Below, piece by piece: positions 33,953 through 44,335 of a stretch of DNA of 64,000 bases (within the stretch, counting starts at the first letter, position 1; every line of letters begins with the position of its first letter). The translations under genes and the position numbers were made by a program. The stretch is from Paralithodes platypus (lineage: Eukaryota; Arthropoda; Malacostraca; Decapoda; Lithodidae). Below the pieces are notes generated by a model. That model had not been told where the DNA came from. It worked only from the letters and a program-made list of their open reading frames with translations, and made no database searches. The DNA lies in contig CM064495.1 in NCBI GenBank assembly GCA_032716605.1, positions 20,747,836 to 20,811,835 on the forward strand, read 5' to 3'.

Positions 33953-34112
33953 CATCATGTACATTAATGTAACCCTGTACCACCATGAATTTTGCTCATA
34001 TCCTTCATCTACTTCCTGCCACCCAGCGAAAACTCATCAGAGACCTGGAAACTTTGAATAATAAAATTTCCAACGCAGAAATTGCCATTTCTTTCAACCT
34101 CGTATGTATTAA

Positions 34113-34113
34113 A

Positions 34114-34171
<58 letters not shown>
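34113..34171 (+). repeat. (TA)n microsatellite
   Basis: About 28 TA units, directly before the SGNH-containing fragment; likely the junction of that fragment. Confidence 0.95.
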
Positions 34172-34173
<2 letters not shown>

Positions 34174-34174
34174 T

Positions 34175-34687
34175 GTGTCCCGAGAAGGTAAGTCTGTGTC
34201 GATTGTGGGCGACTCCATGGTAAGACATTTAGTTAGGGCTACCCGCACTAAACTTAGGAAGGTTGTGTGTCTGCCTGGCCATGGAGTTGGGAGGGTTTTA
34301 GAGAAGATGGACCACATCTTGGAAGATAGTGGAGATAACCCCATTATCTGTCTCAGTGCCGGGAGTAACGATGTTGGTAAGGGTAGAAGTGAGGAACTGC
34401 TGCAGCAGTATCGGGATGTGTTAGATAAGGTTAGGATGAAGGGAGGGATCCCTGTAGTACATTGTATCCTACCCAGAAGAGGAGTTCCCAAGGAATGGAC
34501 ATCCAGGGCGATTGGTATCAATTGCCGGTTGGAGAAATATTGCAAAGAAAAGGCAATACCATTCATTGATAACTGGGATACTTTCTATGGTAGAGATAGG
34601 ATGTACGCAAGGGATGGGGTTCATCTTTCACGGTTAGGGGTTTCCACATTAGCTAGTTCTTTAGACAGGGTGGTTGTGGGGTTTTGA
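34175..34687 (+). CDS. SGNH esterase-like domain of ORF1 (N-terminus missing)
   Basis: The frame is open through the TA repeat to TGA 34,685-34,687. Residues show SVSIVGDSMVRH (block I Ser), CLSAGSNDVGKG (block III Asn), IPVVHCILPRRGVP and RDGVHLSRLG (block V Asp and His), so the Ser-Asn-Asp-His set is complete. This compares with the family A domain (GDSM, GSND, DGVHLN). The zinc and coiled-coil N-terminus is missing, and no genuine start is visible because the upstream codons come from the microsatellite. It would hydrolyse an ester bond; substrate unknown. Confidence 0.75.
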   Translation: MSREGKSVSIVGDSMVRHLVRATRTKLRKVVCLPGHGVGRVLEKMDHILEDSGDNPIICLSAGSNDVGKGRSEELLQQYRDVLDKVRMKGGIPVVHCILPRRGVPKEWTSRAIGINCRLEKYCKEKAIPFIDNWDTFYGRDRMYARDGVHLSRLGVSTLASSLDRVVVGF

Positions 34688-35340
34688 ACAGAAATATTGA
34701 GAGTGTAAAAGAGAGGTTAAATGGATTTTTGTTAGCGTCAGGCGAAAGCGATAAGGATATTCAGTCTCATGCTAAAATATATGACAATATTGCTAATGAT
34801 AGTAGTGATGGTGCAACGGAAGATGGAAATATAGTTAGAAAAAAAGGTAAATTAGGTATAAATAAAAGAAGTAAATTGAGAGTATATTACACAAACTGTA
34901 GGAGTCTATGTAACAAAATGAACGAACTTAGAGCCCTTGTTATCAAAGAAAATATAGACATAATAGCGCTAACTGAAACGTGGATTAATACAGAAACCAG
35001 GCATTTTTTAGCAGAATTTGATATACCAGGATATAGTTTGTTTAAATATGACCGAACAAGTAGGAGGGGTGGCGGTATAGCAGTGTTTGTCAGGAGTACA
35101 TTAAAAAGCTGTATTAAATCAGGTATTAGACTAAATAACGATAATGAAAGTGTCTGGGTAGAGGTAAACGAAGGTAGTGAGACCATAGTTATTGGGGTTA
35201 TGTATAGACCGCCAAATACGAGTAGAAATGACGGAACGTCATTATGGGAGGAAATTAAGAAGCGAAGACTAAGAACAGCATACGAAGCAGAAGAAAATAA
35301 GTACAAGAGTCTAACATATAATGAAAAGAGCATGTTGTGA
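34684..35340 (+). pseudogene. ORF2 endonuclease N-terminal part, truncated
   Basis: Its frame overlaps the ORF1 stop by a few bases. After an Asp/Ser-rich leader (about 60 residues) comes the EN start: LRVYYTNCRSLCNKMNELR, IIALTETWINTE (catalytic Glu), SRRGGGIAVFVRS and VIGVMYRPPNT. After about residue 190 the sequence changes to a Lys/Glu/Tyr-rich tail and stops at 35,340, so the GDFN and SDH blocks are absent. A deletion joining EN to linker sequence is the likely cause. Confidence 0.7.
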
Positions 35341-36092
35341 TGACCAGAACGAAATAAATACATAAATCATAAAAGCAAAAGAAGACGAGAAGCCAAAAGA
35401 CGAAAACACGGGAACAAAAGACGATGTGACGAATAAGCATAACATAGTAAATATACGAGTAAGAAATGTAATGAAAACCAAGAGGAGAAAAAGACGAGCA
35501 GGAAAAAATGAGGAGTAAAGGAGGTGATCACGCACAGAATCCCTAAATCAAACGAGATACCTAGGAAACACAAAACTACAGTAAAACACAACAAAAAATA
35601 GAGACAGAGAAGAAAGAAGACAAGCAGAAAATGACATAAAATTATTGTAATATAATAATATGTACGTCAACAACACGATTTATATTACTCATCCTTGATT
35701 AACTCACGACTGACACCCCTCTGTCATTATCCAGAGTTTAATATTTTTAGCAAACTCATTATCACTTGTTTTCTCTTCATCATTACTTTTGCGTTTTTGT
35801 TTTTTATTTTAATGTTATAGTTTTGAAATTAATCTCATAATTTCTTTTTGTATGCCTGAGTGGCCAAAAACAGCTTCACAAGAGGGCTTTTTACTGCACC
35901 TTTTACCCCCACCTGTATTCTTGAAGCATCGTTAAAATGTTTTTCATTGATATGGGCAACTATAGTATAGGTAGATTATTATAAACGATAGCAATCTTAT
36001 CAATACATATTTCAGAAGCTACTAGAAGACAATTGTCGATTGAAGTTGGAGGAAAATATATTTTGCAAATCCGCCTTAACTGTCATTTTCTA
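35341..36092. other. Interval without recognisable gene
   Basis: 35,341-35,640 is strikingly purine-rich on the plus strand (runs of AGACGAGAAG type). The rest is AT-rich. Long minus-strand frames here (for example 35,311-35,594) are low-complexity Phe/Leu/Ser products of the skew and are not believable genes. Confidence 0.6.
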
Positions 36093-36212
36093 GCTCCCCT
36101 GATTCGCCCCTATGTTTGGCGATTATAATACGCTTCGTGCCATTTGCATATCGATTTCGTCCTAGCGATAGCGAGCCAGCATTTGGGAGAAACCGGCCTT
36201 CGGCCGAGTGTT
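36093..36212 (-). mobile_element. MITE-X fragment
   Basis: TTTGGCGATTATAATACG, TTCGTGCCATT and GAAACCGGCCTTCGGCCG match, in reverse orientation, the right arm and core of MITE-X at 50,846-51,173. Confidence 0.7.
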
Positions 36213-36341
36213 AAACTTATTAGAGGCTAAAATGAGTTAAAGTGGATGCCATAATTATACTCTCCGTTAGGCGGGAGATAGTTCCAAGGACAGTAGAGAG
36301 AGAATGAAAGTCAACATTGCGGAGAGTGGAATGAGACTTAA

Positions 36342-36840
36342 CCCGTATAGTACCGGCAGCGTATTTTTCATGTAATTTCAGCTACATTTAGACGATAGTA
36401 TGAAGCTTAGGAAGGATATATGGTAACTATGATGGTTAATTGAGATAGTCTGTTGCCTCTTAACCCCTACTGTACCAGAGGGTATTACCATAAATGTATC
36501 CTCCAGTACCAAGCAATTTGGCTTCAGAGTCGAAGATGGAGGAATAAAGCCTCTCCTATCCTGTGGGAGCTTGGATATAAGCTGAGAAGTGTTGCCAAGG
36601 TCTTAGAGCAGTGCTCAAACGTCGTGGTACCAGGCAACATCCATCCGGGCTGTTAAAAGGACCGCATATTATGAACAAACGTCGTCCGTCGCTGGTACTG
36701 ACACGTGACCTTTTTACTGTCGGCCAACGTACGCCGCTGGGACAGCAGGTGTTAATGAATAGACGTCCTTCCTAACCTGAATAAGATCGTCTAATAGTTG
36801 CCAGAATATAATGAAAAATGTGTCATCGGTACTGAATGGG
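36342..36840. mobile_element. MITE-Y, complete-looking copy (499 bp, TTAA both sides)
   Basis: TTAA (36,338-36,341) + CCCGTATAGTACCGGCAGCG opens the element. Its other end, read inverted, is CCCATTCAGTACCGATGACAC, followed by TTAA (36,841-36,844). Inner arms share GCTTAGGAAGGAT-like and TTTAGACGATnnTAT motifs with the other MITE-Y copies. No ORF of note. Insertion of a second partial unit near 36,470 probably explains the extra length. Confidence 0.75.
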
Positions 36841-36884
36841 TTAAGGGAGAGAGCAAAGAGCTTACTCAACTTTTCAATCCATTT

Positions 36885-37330
36885 TGGCTGCTTGGTACAA
36901 ATCCGGTGCAATCGGCCCCTCTTCTCAATTCCGCCTCTCTTTTCAATTCAGCCGCTATCCTCAGATCAGCAGCTTGGTCCAAATTGGCCGCTCAGCCCAA
37001 TCCGCTCAACACAAATTAGCTGTTTGACCAAATTCAGTCGCTCGGCCCATGTCAGCCACTTGGTTCCAACCAACCATTCCGCCCAATGCAGTTGACCAGC
37101 CCAATTCAGCCAGTCAGTGCAAAATTGGCCACTTGGCACAAATCAACCACTTGTCCTAAATAATTTGACCACTCGGCCCAATTCTGCTGCTTAGTGCATT
37201 TTCGCCGCATGGTCCAGCTCAGTCGCTTGTACCAATTCAACTGTACTGCTTAATCATGCCGTTTGGCTCAATATTATGGTAGTCCCAATTAGACCAATTC
37301 GACCACTTGGTCTAATTCATTCCAGGAATT
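36885..37330 (+). repeat. Degenerate ~20-24 bp minisatellite
   Basis: About 20 diverged units built on GCCRCTTGGYCCAATTCA recur, e.g. GCAGCTTGGTCCAAATTGGC, GCCACTTGGCACAAATC and CGACCACTTGGTCTAATTC. The spacing drifts between about 19 and 25 bp. It ends at the 5' edge of the truncated family C copy. Confidence 0.75.
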
Positions 37331-37336
37331 CCCATC

Positions 37337-38298
37337 TTGTGTGTAAGCCACTCATAATCCAATACATTCCTACGCATATGACTCAACACTCCACAGTTCC
37401 TTCACATTTACCAATTCTTTCACCCAACCCGATCTTATAAATTCAAAAATAAACACTGCAATTTCTCTGAACCAGGACCTTTCTAGAATTAATGAATGGG
37501 GACAAGAGAATCTAGTTTCCTTTAATGCACAGAAAACCAAGTACATTCAATTTTCTAACCGACAGAATCTCACTGACTCCCATATATTTTTTAATTATGT
37601 AAATATTCCCCACTTCCCCTAGTATTGACATTCTCGGTGTAACATTAACTACTAACTTGAGCTGGACACATTATGTTAGAAGCATTGCTAAGAATGCCTC
37701 TAAAAAACTGGGACTCCTGTACAGAGTTCGAGAATTCTTCACTGACGAGCAGTTGGCCGTAATATATAAAAGTCATGTGCGTTCTCAGATGGATTACTGT
37801 TCACCTCTGTGGGGTGGAAGTGGAGTGGTTGCATTGAGGCAGTTGGACAAAATTCAAAATAAAGCTATTAGATTAATCAATAACCCTGCAATCACACAGG
37901 ACCTTCCTACATTATCCATACGAAGAAATGTTGCATCCCTTGCATTATTCTACAGATATTTTCACAGCAATTGTTCCGAGGAACTTGCTTCAATTGTGCC
38001 GCCTCTCCACATCTTTCCCCGTAGAACTAGAGCAGCTGAGAGCGCCCATGAATTTACACTTTCTCCTCCGCAATGCAGAACTTCTGCTTATCAGAATTCA
38101 TTTATCCCCAGAGCTACTACTCTTTGGAATTCACTTCCCTCGAATTGTTTTCCACAAACTTACAATCTACAAATGTTTAAATCCAGTTGTTACAAACATT
38201 TTATGAATGGAGGATGCCTTTAGGCACATGGACCTTTTTGTTCTATCTGTGTTTTTCCTTCCTCCGTTCATTGTCTCTTAAAAAAAAAAAAAAAAAAA
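37337..38298 (+). mobile_element. Family C copy 2, 5'-truncated
   Basis: Homology to copy 1 starts at CCACTCATAATCCAATAC (source about 29,055) and runs to the 3' UTR and a 19-base poly(A) (38,280-38,298). It includes the RT thumb and tail from 37,657 to 38,223 in one frame. The YADD box is altered to YAYD-like by a G-to-T change near 37,376, and an extra C near 37,612 shifts the frame. Roughly a dozen differences from copy 1. Confidence 0.88.
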
Positions 38299-39156
38299 GC
38301 ACGAAAGGAGAGTTGAGGAGGGTTTGAGGTGGAGTTGCTCGGCCAAAGACGGGTATTTTTGTACTTTGCAACACTTGCTGTTCTCGTACAATGATTATTT
38401 TCTGTCTAATCAATGTATTCATTGCCTTTCACATGTATTCTGTTTCCTCCTCTCTTGTCCTTTTCCTCGTTCTCTTTCTCCTTTACCCCTATTCCTCTTC
38501 TTTCATCCTCCTCTTCCAGCTTCCCACTCCTCTGTTTTGTGGGTTTGCTTTTTTTCCCTTTCTCTCATACTCTCCATTCCATTTCAATTTAATTTTCACC
38601 TTTCACCTTTTTTCCACCCTATAATATTTTTTTTTGCAAGATGTGCTAATGAACTTCTAGCGTTTCCAGCAGCTACATTGGAGACGACAAATGGTGAAAC
38701 ACGTCTACAACTTTTCTCTTAGTTTTCCCACTACATTTATAATTCAAATCCTCTAAGCACATGAGAAAAAAATATCAACAACCTAACAATGAAAGCTTTA
38801 TTCGGGAATATAATGGATTAATGTCTTTCTAAAAAATATAACCCTATCTCTATGATGGAGTGTTCAAAGTAATTATACCCAGTTTTTAGTTGACATCACA
38901 CGAAAAGCTTTGCGCTCATATGTTATCGTCAAAACTGGTCTGTCAGCTTAGAAAGTGCACATTCAATTAATTCTGTCACCTGAATTTTTTTCGGTATACC
39001 ATTAAAAAAGATGCCAGAAATGTTTCCAGAAAAAACGTTGACCATTGTACATTTGCCATAAAAGATCTAGCCGCTTAGCGTGATAGCACCTTAACACTAA
39101 ATGTTGCTTAATAAGATTATTAGTGTCATCTAGCAATTAAAGAGGTAAAGTATATC
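38299..39156. other. Interval without recognisable gene
   Basis: The part 38,430-38,640 is pyrimidine-rich (CTTTTCCTC type); its long plus-strand frame is a low-complexity artefact. The remainder is AT-rich with nothing I can assign. Confidence 0.6.
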
Positions 39157-39159
39157 TTA

Positions 39160-39226
39160 AGCGGCTATCCCACTGCACGAATTTTCGATGGCGAACGCCC
39201 TGCGACTGTGTTTTTTTGTCTATGTT
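39160..39226 (+). repeat. Left terminal inverted repeat of the TTA element
   Basis: AGCGGCTATCCCACTGCACG continues through TGGCGAACGCCCTGCGACTG to a T-run and TCTATG. It pairs with 42,727-42,793. Confidence 0.9.
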
Positions 39227-39890
39227 CCAAAGTTCCCCATATTCGCTCGAGTATTCTCCAAATGTTGCGGAAAGCGCACAGCATTCGTCGTAGCTTCGCC
39301 CCTGTTCGCCCATATTCACCCATGATCGCCGTTACTTTTTAGCATGCTTAAAAAACGGTGGCGAATTCAAAATATTGGCGAATATCGTCCTATTGTCGCA
39401 CGGCATTCGCCTTGGCTCGCACGAGTCGCACAATTCGTACCATTGTCGTCTGATTCGCCCTGATTCACCAATTTGCAAATTCCAATTATTGGCAAAGCTT
39501 CTTTTTGAGCGAATAGGGCGATAACCCTACGACAATAGCGCGAATGCAGCGAATGTGTCAACGAATTATTGCCAATGCCATACGAATGACATGCGATATG
39601 TGGCGAACTGAGGCGACGGGTGGGTTTTTATGTGACTGTTGATGTGTCTCTCACTATACTCTGTTTCTTTTCAACTGACGGTAAACAAATGCAAGTTACC
39701 ATCAGGATTTCTCAGTTATTTTGAAGAATTTGTAGTGAAATGTGGTGCTAATTATATAAACTTGGACGATAATTTAATCATAAGTACTACTGTATATACA
39801 TAACAGTAGGATATATATACCTACCTAATTAATTCTTCATAATATTTCATCTATCTTTTCCTATTTTTATTTTTATTTTTTAGTTTATTC

Positions 39891-40617
39891 TATCCACGGA
39901 CTGCCACATGTGTTTGTAAATTTCATAAATCGATTTTAGGAGTATAGTTGGTTGTTGGAAGGAACATAATAATTGATATTGGTTCAGGAGTGATTTATCG
40001 AGAGGACTTCCCTAGTGGTTAAGGCCCCATTAATTGCTCTTTCCATTCACATATGCATAGCCTACGTGAGTTGCAGTTGGGATGTGTGTACATGCTTAGA
40101 TTGATATGCAGGATTCGAAGTTGCATAATAAATCGTAGGCAGTGTCCACCATTCTTTAACTGTCTTCGTGGTGCGATGCATAAGGTGTTGATATTCGGTG
40201 TGAGCATCCTGGGTTCGAATCCACGGACTGCCACATGTGTTTGTAAATTTCATAAATCGATTTTAGGAGTATAGTTGGTTGTTGGAAGGAACATAATAAT
40301 TGATATTGGTTCAGGAGTGATTTATCGAGAGGACTTCCCTAGTGGTTAAGGCCCCATTAATTGCTCTTTCCATTCACATATGCATAGCCTACGTGAGTTG
40401 CAGTTGGGATGTGTGTACATGCTTAGATTGATATGCACGATTCGAAGTTGCATAATAAATCGTAGGCAGTGTCCACCATTCTTTAACTGTCTTCGTGGTG
40501 CGATGCATAAGGTATTGATATTCGATGTGAGCATCCTGGGTTCGAATCCACGGACTGCCACATGTGTTTGTAAATTTCATAAATCGATTTTAGGAGTATA
40601 GTTGGTTGTTGGAAGGA
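39891..40617 (+). repeat. 327-bp tandem duplication with tRNA-like B box
   Basis: Two and a quarter units with period 327 bp. The shared start TCCACGGACTGCCACATGTG occurs at about 39,893, 40,220 and 40,547. Each unit ends GGGTTCGAATCC, a perfect Pol III B box, and has CCCTAGTGGTTAAGGC, an A-box-like word, some 180 bp upstream. Units differ at only about four bases, so the duplication is young. It may be a tRNA-derived SINE that spread locally in tandem. Confidence 0.8.
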
Positions 40618-40624
40618 ACATAAT

Positions 40625-41487
40625 AATTATTATTGTTTTTCCTTTTTTCTTGGGGGAGGCTGACTCAAGACAGAGCAAGAACAGGGAAAACACAAAAACA
40701 ACATAAAACAACAAACAAACATAGATAAAAACATAAATTCACACACATCTAGGTCACCCAGGAGAAGACCCAGAGACCAGGGTCACCAAGGCCGCTCCAG
40801 CACTCCCCCGGCCCCCGACCACCCGGAGAGGTTCCGATCTTGACAGGCAGACATGCAGCGGAGCCGAAGCCACAAGCCCGCCCACCACACTTCCAGGCAC
40901 ACCCTTCATATTAATTGTCTCCCCGGGCCAGGCGCCGGATGGACTATTATCTAGTCCAACTTGCGCCCGACCCTTTCCCACAAGTGACCACTCAACTATT
41001 CACAAGCATTCTCCATTCACTCCTGTCCACCACCACTTCCCCTGCCTGATCTATAGTCATTCCTCTATCATCCAAAGCTTTTCTTACAGTCTCTCCATCT
41101 CAATGGGGGTCTTCCTGCCCTTCTATCTCCCCTTGTGTCTGACTCACATATTCTCTTTGTAAGCCTTTCATCTCCCATTCGTTTAACATGACCATACCAG
41201 CTCAGCACCCTTCTGTCCACTCTGGCTGACAAATGTTCCTGCTGTCCCACTCTCCTACGTATCTCTTCATTCCTCAATCCGTCTCTACTACGAATAACTC
41301 CACACATACTCCTCAAGCAGCTCATCTCCATCACATCCAGCTTTCTTTTCTCCTTTTTCTTCAGAGCCCATGTCTCAGCCCCATACATGACTGTTGGCAC
41401 AACAATTCCTTGATACAGTGCACTTTTTACTTTCATTCCGAGATTTCTCGTTTTCCACATAGTTCCCATTGCTCCGAAGCATTTCAT
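40625..41487 (-). mobile_element. RTE-type non-LTR fragment, 5'-truncated
   Basis: Minus-strand RT C-terminus (41,487-41,068) plus a roughly 440-bp 3' UTR (41,067-40,625). Part of the UTR recurs at 48,955-49,180. It is inserted inside the TTA-flanked transposon. Confidence 0.7.
41068..41487 (-). pseudogene. RTE-type RT C-terminal end
   Basis: The open frame shows GMKVKSALYQGIVVPTVMYG, AETWALKKKEKRKLDVMEMS, then RDGLRNEEIRRRVG and RRVLSWYGHVKRMGDERL. The YGAETW and WxGHVxRM words are hallmarks of the RTE-clade RT tail. The catalytic RT core is missing, so this is a dead 5' truncation. Confidence 0.85.
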
Positions 41488-41633
41488 AATAAACTTACTG
41501 TATATATCACGAGTTATAAGTTCAAATTAAAAGTCAGTGTACCGGAACCATTACCGAAACACGTGTTGTGTGTGTTATTGTTGTGTGGCTATGTTGAGTG
41601 TGTATGTGAGGCATAGTTATTTCAAAAGGCCCT

Positions 41634-41757
41634 GTCTAAGCTGTATTTAAGGGAACGTTCGGATAAATTAGGAACGTCTTAAAATTTCAAAAGGAATGAT
41701 GCTAAACATGACGGAGAAAGGGGTTTAGAATAAAATCCTTCAAGTGGAAATCTCCTC
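41634..41757 (+). mobile_element. MITE-X right-arm fragment
   Basis: GCTAAACATGACGGAGAAAG, then AAAATCC(T/C)TCAAGTGGA(A/G)ATCTCCnCTTAA, match the right end of MITE-X at 51,110-51,177. Confidence 0.65.
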
Positions 41758-41842
41758 TTAAATCGACAAATGATAACTCGAATTAGAGGAAACAAACTAT
41801 CATAATAGTGAAAGTGTTAATATAATAGTTACTTCTACTTAA

Positions 41843-42030
41843 CCCTTTGCAGATTAGGACGCATTTTGACAGTATATTCTGGCTACCTTTAGATTATTTT
41901 ATCCAGCTTAGGAATGATCTGTGGTAACTAGAAGGGTAAAGAGTATCTCAATTAACCCTCTGACCTCCATAATTTTATACACTTCCTAATCTGAATACAA
42001 TAGTCTTATAATTGCAAGGAAAAATAAATC
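41843..42030. mobile_element. MITE-Y-like relic
   Basis: TTAA (41,839-41,842), then CCCTTTGCAG, an inner CCAGCTTAGGAATGATCTGT and an inverted CACTTCCTAATCTGAATAC arm resemble MITE-Y with heavy divergence. Confidence 0.4.
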
Positions 42031-42292
42031 CATAATTGTATCTTGAGTGGGAATACACCTATTCCATAGATGCACAGACACTCAGACATACCCACATAAT
42101 TATATTTACATTTTTATTCGAGGGCATATGTTTTTGTAATAGACCTTATGTAAACAAGATTGTGAACTTCGAATGATAATATAAATAAAAGTTAATGTTC
42201 TCTATGGGACTGTTAATTGTTCAGAATAATTCGTCAGTGTATCATTGTTGTTCTCCCAAGTATTGTTCAGATATTCTACATTGATCCATAGA

Positions 42293-42462
42293 TACACACA
42301 CACACACACACACACACACAGAATGTCCAGCTTTTCCACATTTTGCCTCTTCACACACACACACACACACAGAATGTCCAGCTTTTCCACATTTCGCCTT
42401 TTCACACACACACACACACTACAACACGCATACATGCGCACACGCACACACACACACACATG
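42293..42462 (+). repeat. (CA)n arrays with a ~55-bp duplicated spacer
   Basis: Four CA runs are separated by two near-identical spacers reading GAATGTCCAGCTTTTCCACA, indicating a segmental slip duplication inside the microsatellite. Confidence 0.9.
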
Positions 42463-42726
42463 GCATTCGCCACGTTCGTTCGCACAACTTTCGCGGTGTT
42501 TCGCATCACATCGTCCAACATTCGTAGGACAATCGCCCTGCAATCACTACTGTCGCCATGATTCGCCATGGTTTGCCATCAAATGTCGCACATCATTCGT
42601 CATTATCACTTAAATAATCGCCACCAATCGCACTGTGACCGTACTTCTGTTGCACTGCAATCGACTTCATTTGCCTTGTTCGACTTCATTTGCTTCTGAA
42701 TACGCCCTATTCGCCGCGAATTATCG

Positions 42727-42793
42727 GACATAGAAAAAAAAACACAGTCGCAGGGCGTTCGCCATCGAAAGTTCGTGCAGTGGGATAGCCGCT
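42727..42793 (-). repeat. Right terminal inverted repeat of the TTA element
   Basis: It is the reverse complement of the left repeat, ending CGTGCAGTGGGATAGCCGCT. Two mismatches and a small T-run length difference separate the arms. Confidence 0.9.
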
Positions 42794-42796
42794 TTA

Positions 42797-43375
42797 CATA
42801 ACATTTTGACTTGCATAGATCTTCAGCTATTTAGTTGAAGAAGATCATCTACTGATGACGAAATTTAAAATTAATAATACGGTGTTTTAAAAAAAATGTA
42901 CGGTAAGTATGATACATTAATGAACTTTATATTTTGGCTGACATTTGCATTAAGTTTAGGATGGACCTGTAGGAATCAAAGGCCTACAAACATTCGCAAT
43001 TAATCCTTTGGCCGCCACAGGTCTCTCCTAAGGTGATAAATATTGCTTAACACTTGGTATTCTTTACCAAATTAATACCTTTTTTATGATTATTATATAG
43101 GGTTTGTTGGTGTCAGTCTTAATTGTGGTAAATAGACATTACGGCATCAATTCCTTGAGGACCTTGTAATTTAAATAAGCTATTTTAATGTTTAACCCAG
43201 AATCTAGTGAAAAATGTATGATCACATACTGAAAGGATTGAAGATTTTCTAAATATAGAAATACGGAGTCATTGTATTGAAAAGGTTAATATGGAGTTGT
43301 AGTACATGCCTCTGGATCCAAGTGACAGCTGTAACACTTTCAATAAGGTAGTTTTCTTTATTCTGGTTATGATAC
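42797..43375. other. Interval without recognisable gene
   Basis: AT-rich; no frame, repeat or motif that I can support. Confidence 0.6.
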
Positions 43376-43379
43376 TTAT

Positions 43380-43585
43380 CCCATTCAGTACCAGTGACAT
43401 CATTTGTATTATATTTTGGCAACTACTAGACGGTTATATTCAGCTTAGGAAGGATGTCTACCCGTTAAATGATTACAGACTATCTCGATCAATCCTTTTA
43501 GCTACCATATATCCTTCCTAAGCTTCATATAATCATCTAAATGGAGCTGAAATTAATACAAAAGACGTCGCCGGTACTATGAGGG
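43380..43585. mobile_element. MITE-Y, compact palindromic copy (206 bp)
   Basis: The left arm CCCATTCAGTACCAGTGACA ... CAGCTTAGGAAGGATGTCTA and the inverted right arm (CTTCCTAAGCTTCATATAAT ... GTCGCCGGTACTATGAGGG) fold over almost the full length. TTAA follows (43,586-43,589); the left flank is TTAT, one change from TTAA. Confidence 0.75.
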
Positions 43586-44335
43586 TTAAGGAAGATATAT
43601 CCGAGTAAGATAGTAAGTAATATAAGTTAAGTTGGATGGGGGAGGGGAAGACTTACGCTTGGCTGAGCTTGGTAGCAGCGCTCATCTCCGTATCATTCCT
43701 ACTTGGAGCCTGTGGTGGGTAACTTGGATGAGTTATATCCAGCCTGGTACTAGATGTTGTTGGTCTGGTTAGCCTAGACTCTAGACAAACCAGACCAACA
43801 GCATCTAGTTACCTCTCAGTGGTTTGGAGCACCTCAGCGTCCCGACCTTGCTCCACCACTGTCTTGTCATCTTGATTCACCACCTTGGACACAAACTCAC
43901 TCCACCTATTGAACTTCTCTTCTCACTAGGTACTTCTTCCATTGCATATTTTGAGTATAGGACTATCCATACAAAGTCAATATATTGAAAACAGCAAGTG
44001 TAGTTTGTATGGTGTGTCGATGAGCTTTGTGGTTATGTAATTAAGCTAAGTACAACACAAACTATTCCAACCCTCCAATATCTTCCCTTGACACTCTGCA
44101 ACTTGGTTTAGTGGACATAAATTGTGACGTCCCATCCGAGGAGGTAAACTGTGGTAACCTGGATAATATACAGTAGCCCCTGTGTACCAGGCTGGATATA
44201 ACCGCAGACTCCAAATAGTAATGATACGGAGATGAGCTCTGCTGCCAAACTCAGCCTACCGTAAGTCTTCCCCTCCCCCATCCAACTTAACTTATATTAC
44301 TTACTACTTTACTCGGATATATCTTCCTAAACCCT
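43586..44335. repeat. Large inverted repeat, ~165-bp arms around a ~420-bp loop
   Basis: The left arm 43,586-43,757 (GAAGATATATCCGAGTAA, GTTGGATGGGGGAGGGGAAG, CTCATCTCCGTATCATT, TATCCAGCCTGGTAC) pairs with 44,178-44,335. Beyond the arms MITE-Y termini face each other on both sides (43,566-43,585 and 44,336-44,355), lengthening the palindrome. No protein is encoded in the loop. Confidence 0.85.
43751..43808. repeat. Perfect-stem hairpin in the loop of the large inverted repeat
   Basis: GATGTTGTTGGTCTGGTT pairs with AACCAGACCAACAGCATC (one mismatch) around a short TCTAGA-containing loop. A similar hairpin (TTTGATATAGTC / GACTATATCAAA) lies at 44,416-44,456. Confidence 0.85.

Larger units (their letters stand above)
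34172..35340 (+). mobile_element. CR1/L2-type element fragment (SGNH ORF1 plus endonuclease start)
   Basis: It has the same organisation as family A but distinct sequence: an ORF1 esterase domain followed, with overlap, by the beginning of an EN-type ORF2. It ends after about 0.9 kb of coding with no RT. The left edge abuts (TA)n. Confidence 0.75.
39160..42793. mobile_element. PIF/Harbinger-like DNA transposon, non-autonomous, with later insertions
   Basis: Terminal inverted repeats of about 66 bp with some two mismatches, starting AGCGGCTATCCCACTGCACG, bound a 3,634-bp segment. TTA lies directly outside each end (39,157-39,159 and 42,794-42,796). A 3-bp TTA duplication fits PIF/Harbinger. 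Subterminal 300-450 bp on each side are packed with TTCGCC/GGCGAA words. The interior holds a 327-bp tandem duplication, an RTE fragment, MITE relics and CA repeats, but no transposase. Confidence 0.8.

Noticed and set aside
34009..34566. 185-codon minus-strand frame opposite the SGNH domain
   Set aside because: Shadow of the real plus-strand ORF1 and of the TA repeat (Tyr-Ile repeats).
35311..35594. Minus-strand frames rich in Phe, Leu and Ser that look like membrane proteins
   Set aside because: They are the complement of a purine-rich low-complexity stretch and have no start context, domain or conserved partner.
36453..36656. 67-codon frame in MITE-Y
   Set aside because: No domain and lies wholly in a non-coding foldback element.
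38324..38722. Plus-strand 132-codon frame resembling a multi-pass membrane protein
   Set aside because: It is a pyrimidine-rich tract (CTT/TCC repeats); the hydrophobicity follows from base composition.
40174..40235. Functional tRNA gene around the perfect B box
   Set aside because: Stems for a cloverleaf do not form well and the unit is tandemly repeated; treated as tRNA-derived repeat.
42296..42462. CRISPR-like array from evenly spaced CA blocks with similar spacers
   Set aside because: Simple dinucleotide slippage with a duplicated spacer in a eukaryotic genome; no repeat-spacer logic.
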